DNA of 10,097 nt from Bradyrhizobium sp. Lineage in GTDB: Bacteria; Pseudomonadota; Alphaproteobacteria; Rhizobiales; Xanthobacteraceae. The notes beneath the pieces are model-generated. The model ran no database searches. It was not told where the DNA came from and was given only the letters and a program-made list of their open reading frames with translations. The stretch spans positions 1-10,097 of the forward strand of contig JACDAG010000742.1 in NCBI GenBank assembly GCA_013695565.1. Direction: 5' to 3'. A program made the position numbers and the translations under genes. This document shows, piece by piece, positions 1 to 5,119 of this stretch. Within the stretch, counting starts at the first letter, position 1; each line of letters opens with the position of its first letter.

Positions 1-1
1 G

Positions 2-493
2 CGTCATAGTTTCAACAATTGGTCGCGAACGTACTCCATCCGCACCAATATTACGGCCGTGTTCTTCACGGTGCAGGCCGCGGTGCCGCATCTCAATGAC
101 GGCGCCTCCATCATCCTGAACGGTTCGGTGATCTCGGTGCTCGGTAATCCCGGCTATTCCGCCTATGCGGCGAGCAAGGCCGGCGTGCGCGCGATGGCGC
201 GGGTGATGGCGTCCGAATTGTCGCCGCGCAACATCCGCGTCAACGTGGTCTCGCCCGGTGCGATCCGTACCCCGATCTGGGGCGCAGCACTGGCGACGCC
301 CGAGGCCGAGAAGGCTTTTGAAAAGCGCATCGGTGCCACCACGCCGCTCGGGCGCATCGGAGAACCCGATCATATATCGAAGACGGTGCTGTTCCTGTCC
401 TCCGATGATGCCGCGCATATCCAGGGCCAGGAACTGTTCGTCGATGGTGGTGCTACCGCTTCGCCAAGCGGCGCGCCGATCTATCGGGGGTAA
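2..493 (+). CDS. SDR-family NAD(P)-dependent oxidoreductase (5' partial)
   Basis: This is the C-terminal part of a classical short-chain dehydrogenase/reductase, open to the left edge of the window. 163 residues are visible; the N-terminal TGxxxGxG cofactor motif lies outside. The catalytic set is present: Ser in NGSVIS (visible residue 42) and Tyr/Lys in YAASK (residues 55 and 59), with the usual 13-residue Ser-Tyr spacing. These are followed by the family blocks NIRVNVVSPGAIRTPIW, PLGRIGEP and VDGG near the C-terminus. It is probably a soluble cytoplasmic reductase of about 245 aa in full; the substrate cannot be deduced. It converges on azoR and, with azoR and hxlR, could belong to a redox/detoxification cluster, but that is only proximity. 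The GTG at 59 is an internal Val codon, not a start: the frame continues upstream and the Asn expected just before it in SDRs is there. Confidence 0.9.
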   Translation, partial: RHSFNNWSRTYSIRTNITAVFFTVQAAVPHLNDGASIILNGSVISVLGNPGYSAYAASKAGVRAMARVMASELSPRNIRVNVVSPGAIRTPIWGAALATPEAEKAFEKRIGATTPLGRIGEPDHISKTVLFLSSDDAAHIQGQELFVDGGATASPSGAPIYRG

Positions 494-505
494 GGCGCTC
501 TTCGC

Positions 506-567
506 AAAAAAACTGAATCCGGCCAGCGCGTTCGAATGAAATCCTCTTTCATCGGTTGCGCTGGCCG
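506..567 (-). terminator. Rho-independent terminator of azoR
   Basis: A perfect 10-bp inverted repeat, CGGCCAGCGC (520-529) and GCGCTGGCCG (558-567), encloses a second inner repeat, ATGAAA (536-541) with TTTCAT (547-552), giving a long two-part hairpin. Read on the minus strand, the hairpin is followed 7 nt later by seven T residues (complement of A 506-512). That is the order expected for an intrinsic terminator of azoR. On the plus strand there is no T-run, so the dehydrogenase would gain only the hairpin. A smaller possible stem, CTGCCG/CGGCAG (574-579, 593-598), lies nearer the azoR stop. Confidence 0.65.
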
Positions 568-608
568 AAGTGTCTGCCGCTGTTATCGGCAACGGCAGGC
601 GTCTCTCG

Positions 609-1217
609 CTAAGCCGCGTTGAGATTGCTCGCGGCCTGCAACGCGCCCGCGACCGCTTTCTCGCGATGCTCGGGGCCGACCTGGATTCCATCGGCGGAAA
701 TGAATTCGGGATTGGTCACACCGATAAAGCCGAACACCCAGCGCAAATAGGTTTCGAGATGCTCGCCGACGGCGGCCGGCGTGCCGGGGCCGTAATAGCC
801 GCCGCGCGAGATCGCGACGATGACGCGCTTGTTGCCGGCCAGCCCCTCGACGCCCTGCGCGCCGTATTTGAAGGTCTTGCCCGCCACCAGAATGCGGTCG
901 ATCCAGGCCTTGAGCTGGCTTGGAATGGTGAAATTGTACATGGGCGCGCCGAGCACGACGATGTCGGCAGCCAAAAACTCCTCCAGCACGACCTGACCGG
1001 CGGCGAGATCCGGCTGCAGCGATGCCTCGGGTGTGGCGCCCTGGCCGGCGGCGAGATGCGATCCCGACAGATGCGCCAGCGGCGTCAGGGTCAGGTCGCG
1101 ATAGCCTACCTGAAGGCCGGACGTAGACTGGCGCAGGCGGTCCACGATGGCGACGGAAACCTGGCGGCTGACGGAGTGGGGGCCGAGGACGCTGGAATCG
1201 ATATGCAGAAGTTTCAT
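609..1217 (-). CDS. azoR: FMN-dependent NADH-azoreductase (AzoR)
   Basis: The 202-aa product has the usual length for the AzoR/flavodoxin-2-fold family. These dimeric cytoplasmic enzymes use NAD(P)H and bound FMN for two-electron reduction of quinones and azo compounds, avoiding semiquinone radicals. Visible marks: the N-terminal beta strand MKLLHID followed by the FMN-phosphate loop SSVLGPHSVSRQ (8-19), the isoalloxazine-contacting APMYNFTIPSQLKAWID (91-107), and SRGGYYG (137-143). The ATG at 1217 is preceded on the minus strand by an AGGGTGA ribosome-binding site about 5 nt away. The gene is divergent from an HxlR/DUF24 regulator only about 95 bp away, the arrangement expected when the regulator represses the reductase. 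A hairpin plus T-run follows the stop. Confidence 0.93.
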   Translation of the reverse strand: MKLLHIDSSVLGPHSVSRQVSVAIVDRLRQSTSGLQVGYRDLTLTPLAHLSGSHLAAGQGATPEASLQPDLAAGQVVLEEFLAADIVVLGAPMYNFTIPSQLKAWIDRILVAGKTFKYGAQGVEGLAGNKRVIVAISRGGYYGPGTPAAVGEHLETYLRWVFGFIGVTNPEFISADGIQVGPEHREKAVAGALQAASNLNAA

Positions 1218-1254
1218 TGGGTCACCCTTGGTATTGGTTTGTAACTGGGGCTAT

Positions 1255-1323
1255 ATGAGTGACCATCCACAAGTCCCGCAAGAACGCACAAATTTGAAAC
1301 CCGAGCACAGCTTTGAAACCTGA
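1255..1323 (+). other. 22-codon ATG reading frame leading into hxlR (probable displaced original N-terminus)
   Basis: An ATG at 1255 opens a frame of 22 codons (starting MSDHPQVPQERTNLKPEH) that stops at TGA 1321-1323, overlapping the hxlR TTG start at 1313 by 11 nt. It contains the first copy of a 19-bp tandem repeat. If one copy is removed, this frame runs without interruption into the HxlR protein, giving about 144 aa with a normal ATG start. It is therefore best read as the ancestral 5' end of hxlR, now out of frame; a translated leader peptide coupled to hxlR is the alternative. Upstream there is only a weak GGGG (1247-1250) as a possible ribosome-binding site. Confidence 0.4.
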
Positions 1324-1330
1324 GCACATC
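1286..1330 (+). repeat. 19-bp tandem repeat, about 2.3 copies, across the hxlR start
   Basis: TTTGAAACCCGAGCACAGC (1293-1311) is followed directly by TTTGAAACCTGAGCACATC (1312-1330), 17 of 19 identical. The repeat can also be read from GCACA at 1286, 1305 and 1324. Both copies contain TTG AAA CCx GAG CAC (Leu/Met-Lys-Pro-Glu-His) in their own frame. Because 19 is not a multiple of 3, the duplication shifts frame by one base. It could alternatively serve as a two-turn operator array for the regulator. Confidence 0.8.
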
Positions 1331-1708
1331 AATGTTCCCGTCCTGCCGCCCAGCGCTCACGAGAGCAGCGACTGCCGCGGCGTGGCCTCGATCCTGGCGC
1401 AGGTCGGCGACAAATGGAGCGTGTTCGTGATCATGATGCTCGGCGGCGGGCCGCGGCGTTTCAACGAACTCAAGCGCATGGTTGGCGGTATTTCACAGCG
1501 GATGCTGACGCTGACGTTGCGCGGCCTCGAACGTGACGGCCTCGTCACCCGAACGATATTCCCGACCATTCCGCCGCGCGTCGATTATGAACTGACCGAC
1601 CTCGGGCGCGGGCTGTCGAAACCGGTCGAGGCGCTCGGCAAATGGGCGTTCGATCACCGGGTCGAGATCGAAGGCGCGCGTGCGAAGTTTGACGGAAAAA
1701 ATTCCTAA
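1313..1708 (+). CDS. HxlR/DUF24-family winged-helix transcriptional regulator
   Basis: 131 aa from the TTG at 1313. The HxlR domain is complete: CRGVASILAQVGDKW (21-35), GPRRFNELKRMVGGISQRML (recognition region), then LRGLERDGLVTR and the wing ending YELTDLGRGL. Members bind DNA as dimers, and many sense quinones, aldehydes or thiol oxidants through a single N-terminal cysteine. Here Cys21 lies 14 residues before Trp35, the spacing I recall for the sensor Cys6 of Bacillus YodB, which controls azoreductase genes. Divergence from azoR supports it regulating azoR and itself (inference). The start is unusual: an in-frame TGA at 1295-1297 blocks any upstream start, there is no ATG before residue 41, and TTG 1313 lies inside a 19-bp tandem repeat with no clear ribosome-binding site. 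A better ATG at 1255 is in another frame, so the gene may be 5'-frameshifted. The stop TAA is followed by a T-rich stretch before the convergent dprA. Confidence 0.85.
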   Translation: MKPEHINVPVLPPSAHESSDCRGVASILAQVGDKWSVFVIMMLGGGPRRFNELKRMVGGISQRMLTLTLRGLERDGLVTRTIFPTIPPRVDYELTDLGRGLSKPVEALGKWAFDHRVEIEGARAKFDGKNS

Positions 1709-1778
1709 TTTTTACTTTGCATGGGGTTGTTTTCGATATTTTGAGTCTGGGCCCTGCAGTGTGCCGATCCGGGACACA

Positions 1779-2897
1779 TCAGAGCAGCGACACCAGTCCG
1801 CCGCCTTGGCGCTCCAGCCTTCCGGCAAGCTCGAGCTCCAGCAGCACGGACCGCACGATGGCGGGCGAGGCGTCCGACATCCGGATCAGATCGTCGAGGC
1901 TGATCGGGCTTGGTCCGAGCAAGTCGATGATGCGCTTGCGGTCGCTTGTATCAGCGTCGAAATCCAGCGGCTCGCCATCGCCCTCGCGCGCGCTGAATGC
2001 GACCGGCCGCTCCATGATCGGCGCGACCGCGTTGATGACATCGGACGCTTCCGTGGTCAGCGTCGCGCCCTGCTTGATCAGGTCGTTGGTGCCGGCGGCG
2101 CGCGGATCGAGCGGCGAGCCGGGGACGGCAAAGACTTCGCGCCCTTGTTCGGCGGCCATCCGCGCCGTGATCAGCGATCCCGAACGGTGTGCGGCTTCGA
2201 TCACGACGACGCCGAGCGACGCACCCGAGATCAGGCGATTGCGCCGCGGGAAATCGCGGGCTCGAGGTACATGGCCAAGCGGCATTTCGGAAATCGCGCC
2301 GCCCTGTTCGAGCAGCGCGGCCAGCAGGTCGGTATGCTCGGGCGGATAGATCCGGTCATGGCCGCCGGCCAACACCGCGACCGTGCCGCCTGCGACCGTG
2401 GCGCGATGCGCGGCCTGATCGATGCCGCGCGCCAGCCCGGAGATAATGACAAAACCGGCGTCGCCGAGATCGCGCGCGAGCTGGTTTGCGAATTTCAATC
2501 CGGCGCCGGAGGCATTGCGCGAGCCGACGATCGCAATCATCGGCCGTGCCATGATTTCAGGCGCACCGCGGACGCCGAGCAGCGGTGGCGCATCGTCGAG
2601 CGTCGCCAGCCGGGGCGGATAGGCGGCTTCCCCGGGCGCGACGAGGCGGACGCCGATCTTTCGGCTGGCGATCAATTCGGCCCGTGCGTCATCCTCGCTG
2701 CAGATCCGTCCCGCACCCGAACTGCCGCCGCGTCGCGCCAGATCGGGCAGCCGTTCCAGTGCCGCACGCGCGCTTCCGAAATGTTGCAGCAGGGAGCGAT
2801 AGGTACGCGGGCCGACATTGTCGGAACGAATGAGCCGCAACCGGTCGATCCGCTCGGAGTCGGGGAGGTCAGGCGTGCTGGGCGTTCGGTCGTGCAT
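1779..2897 (-). CDS. dprA: DNA-processing protein DprA (Smf)
   Basis: 372 aa from ATG 2897, the usual length. DprA binds incoming single-stranded DNA in the cytoplasm and loads RecA during natural transformation; it is also kept in many species not known to be competent. Domains in order: an N-terminal helical/HhH-like region (DSERIDRLRLIRSDNVGPRT, 13-32), the Rossmann-like DprA core with GSR (125-127), SGLARGID (153-160), FPRRNRLISG (216-225) and GTNDLIKQGA (269-278), then a C-terminal winged-helix (DML1-like) domain at about 317-372. The frame stays open to 3050, but the extra residues are low-complexity and run into the divergent amidase start region, so ATG 2897 is preferred; no strong ribosome-binding site is visible there. 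In related genomes dprA usually follows plsY directly. Here a divergent amidase gene lies between them, so dprA needs its own promoter. Confidence 0.95.
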   Translation of the reverse strand: MHDRTPSTPDLPDSERIDRLRLIRSDNVGPRTYRSLLQHFGSARAALERLPDLARRGGSSGAGRICSEDDARAELIASRKIGVRLVAPGEAAYPPRLATLDDAPPLLGVRGAPEIMARPMIAIVGSRNASGAGLKFANQLARDLGDAGFVIISGLARGIDQAAHRATVAGGTVAVLAGGHDRIYPPEHTDLLAALLEQGGAISEMPLGHVPRARDFPRRNRLISGASLGVVVIEAAHRSGSLITARMAAEQGREVFAVPGSPLDPRAAGTNDLIKQGATLTTEASDVINAVAPIMERPVAFSAREGDGEPLDFDADTSDRKRIIDLLGPSPISLDDLIRMSDASPAIVRSVLLELELAGRLERQGGGLVSLL

Positions 2898-2971
2898 GTG
2901 GGTGGTAGCTTTGCCCAACCGGAGATTGCGATCAACAGTTGTTCTCACGGCTGCCATGCGCGGCCCCGCGC

Positions 2972-3000
2972 TTGCCCCGTTCCAGCCCGCTCCGTAAAAC
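2972..3000 (+). promoter_or_regulatory. Candidate sigma-70-type promoter for the amidase gene
   Basis: TTGCCC (2972-2977) and TAAAAC (2995-3000) are 17 bp apart, each matching the consensus at four of six positions. The predicted transcription start (about 3007) leaves a 20-nt leader containing AGGAG (3016-3020) 6 nt before the ATG at 3027. The arrangement is self-consistent, but short motifs like this arise by chance. Confidence 0.4.
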
Positions 3001-3026
3001 CCGGTGGTCTGCCGCAGGAGTATCCC

Positions 3027-4265
3027 ATGATCTCGCTCGCTGATCTTCAACGCCGCATCGCGCAGGGCGATCTGTCCGCCGAGGCCGCGATTACCCAGTC
3101 ATTGGAGGCGATCGGCGCGCAGGAGAAAGCAATCGGCGCTTTTGTCTGCCATGATGCGAGTGTTCGCGCTGAAGACGCCGGCCCGTTGCGCGGCGTTGCC
3201 GTCGGCATCAAGGACATCATGGATACCGCGGATTTTCCGACCGAGATGGGCTCATCCATCTACAGGGGATTCCGGTCGCGCGGCGATGCGGCGGTGGTGA
3301 TGGCGCTGAAGGCGGCCGGCGCCAGCATCGTCGGCAAGACCACGACCACGGCGTTTGCGTCCTCCGATCCGACGGCGACACTCAATCCGCGCAACACGGC
3401 ACATACGCCGGGTGGGTCATCGGCGGGTTCGGCGGCAGCGGTCGCGGCCGGCATGATTCCACTGGCATTGGGGACGCAGACCGGCGGCTCGGTGATCCGG
3501 CCGGCGTCGTTCTGCGGCTGTGCCGCGATCAAGCCGTCCTATCGCTTGCTGCCGACCGTCGGCGTGAAGTGTTATTCATGGACGCTGGATACAGTTGGCT
3601 TGTTCGCAGCCGGTGTCCGCGACGTCGCGCACGGGCTCGCGGCGATGACCGGTCGCGACGAATTTCTGCCGCAGGCGTCAGTACCGACGCCGCGGATCGG
3701 CGTGGTGACACAGGATTTCGCCGGCGCGCCGGAGGCCGAAGGCGCCGAGGCGTTGCAGATCGCCGCCAGGGCAGCGGAACGCTCAGGTGCGTCGGTGCGC
3801 ACATTGGCGATGCCGGAGATCATTGCCCAGGCGTGGCGCGAGCATCCGACGGTGCAGGAATTCGAAGCGCATCAGGCGCTGGCCTGGGAATACCGCGTAC
3901 ATTACGACGCAATGGCGCCGAACCTGCGCGGCCGTCTCGACGAAAGCCGGGGCATGACGCCCGCCGCCTATGACGAAGCGATGCGGATTACCCGTCAGGC
4001 AAGAATCGCGCTGACGAAAGTTTTCGATGACGTCGACGTGCTGCTGGCCATATCGGCTCCGGGCGCAGCGCCCAAGGGCCTGGGCTCGACGGGTGACGCC
4101 CGTTACAACCGGCTGTGGACGCTGATGGGAACCCCGTGCGTGAACATTCCCGCGCACATCGCCGCCGGCGGATTGCCGGTGGGCGTGCAGGTCATCGCGC
4201 GCTATGGCGACGATGCGAAGGCGTTGGCGGCGGCGCGGTTTGTGGAGGAGGCGCTGGCGAGGTGA
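3027..4265 (+). CDS. Amidase, malonamidase E2-like (amidase signature family)
   Basis: 412 aa. Amidase-signature enzymes use a Ser-cisSer-Lys triad. Here Lys62 (GIKDIMDTAD), Ser131 (HTPGGSSAGS) and Ser155 (GTQTGGSVIRP) are at exactly the numbers I recall for the triad of Bradyrhizobium malonamidase E2, and Arg158, recalled as the substrate-carboxylate-binding residue, is also present. Overall resemblance to that protein, including its start MISLADLQRRI and length, is high. The expected reaction is hydrolysis of malonamate to malonate and ammonia in the cytoplasm. Close paralogues act on other amides, so the substrate is inferred. The ATG at 3027 has an AGGAG site 6 nt upstream. The same frame stays open far upstream (to 1680), but that stretch is antisense to dprA and not coding. 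It is divergent from dprA and convergent with plsY (12-bp gap, no obvious terminator). Confidence 0.9.
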   Translation: MISLADLQRRIAQGDLSAEAAITQSLEAIGAQEKAIGAFVCHDASVRAEDAGPLRGVAVGIKDIMDTADFPTEMGSSIYRGFRSRGDAAVVMALKAAGASIVGKTTTTAFASSDPTATLNPRNTAHTPGGSSAGSAAAVAAGMIPLALGTQTGGSVIRPASFCGCAAIKPSYRLLPTVGVKCYSWTLDTVGLFAAGVRDVAHGLAAMTGRDEFLPQASVPTPRIGVVTQDFAGAPEAEGAEALQIAARAAERSGASVRTLAMPEIIAQAWREHPTVQEFEAHQALAWEYRVHYDAMAPNLRGRLDESRGMTPAAYDEAMRITRQARIALTKVFDDVDVLLAISAPGAAPKGLGSTGDARYNRLWTLMGTPCVNIPAHIAAGGLPVGVQVIARYGDDAKALAAARFVEEALAR

Positions 4266-4277
4266 CAACGCTTTGCG

Positions 4278-4877
4278 TCACTTCTCCCCGATCTTGCCTT
4301 CCGTCCCGGCCTGCAGGCGCTTGATGTTTTCGCGGTGTGCGTAGAACAGGAACAGCGTCATCACGACGAGTAGCGAGGCCAGCACCGGCTGGCCGAACCA
4401 CCACAGGAACAGTGGGGTCACGAAGGCTGCGATCAATGCCGAGAGCGACGAGTAGCGCGTGGTGGTGGCGGTCGCCAGCCACATCACGCAGAACACGATC
4501 GCCGCCGGCCAGAACAGGCCGATCAGAACGCCGATATAGGTGGCGACGCCTTTGCCACCCTTGAACCTAAGCCAGACCGGGTAGAGATGGCCGAGAAAGG
4601 CGCCAAACGCTGCCAGCATCGCGGCGTTGGGCCCGCCGTAATAGCCGCAGATCACTACGGCAATGGTGCCCTTGAGCGCGTCACCGAGCACCGTCGCGGC
4701 GGCGATGTCCTTGCGCCCTGTGCGCAGCACGTTGGTGGCGCCAATACTGCCTGAACCGATCGAGCGCAGGTCTTCCGTACCCGCGAGCCTGGTCAGCACC
4801 AGGCCGAACGGAATCGAGCCGAAGAGATAGCCGAGCAGGAAGGCTACGACCAGAAATCCGTCACCCGACATCGCCAT
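4278..4877 (-). CDS. plsY: Glycerol-3-phosphate acyltransferase PlsY
   Basis: 199 aa from ATG 4877. PlsY is an inner-membrane enzyme that transfers an acyl group from acyl-phosphate (made by PlsX) to glycerol-3-phosphate, giving lysophosphatidate. All three cytoplasmic family motifs are visible: GSIPFG (20-25), GSGSIGATNVLRTG (41-54) and HLYPVWLRFKGGKGVAT (97-113), between hydrophobic helices; HREN (181-184) near the end is also typical. Motif 2 has Ser where many homologues have Asn (GSGN). The frame can be extended to a GTG at 4895, but ATG 4877 has AGGAG 9 nt upstream and is preferred. ATG 4871, with GGGAG 8 nt upstream, is an equally reasonable start. It lies downstream of pyrB-pyrC' on the same strand, but a plus-strand small gene lies in the 242-bp gap, so it probably has its own promoter. 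Confidence 0.95.
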   Translation of the reverse strand: MAMSGDGFLVVAFLLGYLFGSIPFGLVLTRLAGTEDLRSIGSGSIGATNVLRTGRKDIAAATVLGDALKGTIAVVICGYYGGPNAAMLAAFGAFLGHLYPVWLRFKGGKGVATYIGVLIGLFWPAAIVFCVMWLATATTTRYSSLSALIAAFVTPLFLWWFGQPVLASLLVVMTLFLFYAHRENIKRLQAGTEGKIGEK

Positions 4878-4895
4878 TGCTCCCGACTCCTGCAC

Positions 4896-4924
4896 ATTTT
4901 GCGCGCATCGGACGCGCGCATCAA
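4896..4924 (-). promoter_or_regulatory. Candidate promoter for plsY
   Basis: On the minus strand, TTGATG (4924-4919) and CAAAAT (4901-4896) are separated by 17 bp, each four of six to consensus. The predicted start, about 4889, falls inside the AGGAG of the ATG 4877 start. If this promoter is real, translation would more likely begin at ATG 4871 using GGGAG (4884-4880). The spacer contains a direct repeat GCGCGCATC (4901-4909, 4914-4922 on the plus strand). Confidence 0.3.
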
Positions 4925-4978
4925 CCGATTATTAACCATAAATCCGCAACGTGATCTTTATATTGAGGGAGATTTAGC

Positions 4979-5086
4979 ATGCCTCGCGCCCGCAAGCGGA
5001 TTGAGCTGATTTGCTTCGGCCTTTATCTCGTCGCCATCTTCCTCGGCACTTCGATGGAAGCGATTGCGCAGATCTTCGCGCGCTGA
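4979..5086 (+). CDS. Small hypothetical membrane peptide (35 aa)
   Basis: A short gene, ATG 4979 to TGA 5086, with a strong ribosome-binding site GAGGGAG (4965-4971) 7 nt upstream. The peptide starts with a basic segment (MPRARKR), then has a hydrophobic stretch of about 19 residues (ELICFGLYLVAIFLGTSME) and a short tail ending IFAR. This fits a single-pass inner-membrane peptide with the N-terminus inside. 27 of 35 codons end in G or C, like the neighbours. No function is recognised. It is opposite in direction to both plsY and pyrC' and fills the gap between them. A TATATT (4959-4964) is too close to the start to be its -10 unless transcription begins within the ribosome-binding site. The good Shine-Dalgarno and codon bias are the main evidence that it is real. 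Confidence 0.6.
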   Translation: MPRARKRIELICFGLYLVAIFLGTSMEAIAQIFAR

Positions 5087-5087
5087 C

Positions 5088-5118
5088 GGCGCGAATACCC
5101 CGGTGAAGGTTTCGCGCC
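5088..5118. terminator. Hairpin between the small membrane-peptide gene and pyrC' (possible shared terminator)
   Basis: A perfect 8-bp inverted repeat, GGCGCGAA (5088-5095) and TTCGCGCC (5111-5118), is extended by ACC/GGT (5097-5099, 5108-5110) after a one-base bulge. It lies between two convergent stop codons (5086 and 5120). There is no T-run on either side, so it is not a canonical intrinsic terminator; a transcript-end stabiliser or Rho-assisted stop for both genes is plausible. Confidence 0.4.
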
Positions 5119-5119
5119 T

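Noticed and set aside
570..1244. 224-codon plus-strand frame opposite azoR
   Set aside because: It mirrors azoR on the other strand and has no domain signature.
1228..1257. Possible hxlR promoter TTGGTA-18 bp-TATATG
   Set aside because: Four of six matches each, but the -10 contains the ATG at 1255, so it cannot serve that start. Too uncertain to annotate, though it would suit the TTG 1313 start.
1220..1264. GGTCAC/GTGACC inverted repeat (1220-1225, 1259-1264) between azoR and hxlR
   Set aside because: Six-bp arms 33 bp apart are expected by chance; not convincing as an operator.
1695..1715. GGAA/TTCC stem plus T5 after hxlR
   Set aside because: The stem is only four base pairs and overlaps the stop region; too weak to call a terminator.
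1680..3026. Long open frame fused upstream of the amidase (would give an 861-aa protein)
   Set aside because: It lies antisense to all of dprA, has no domain resemblance, and the amidase family start MISLADLQ with its own ribosome-binding site is at 3027. It is a high-GC shadow frame.
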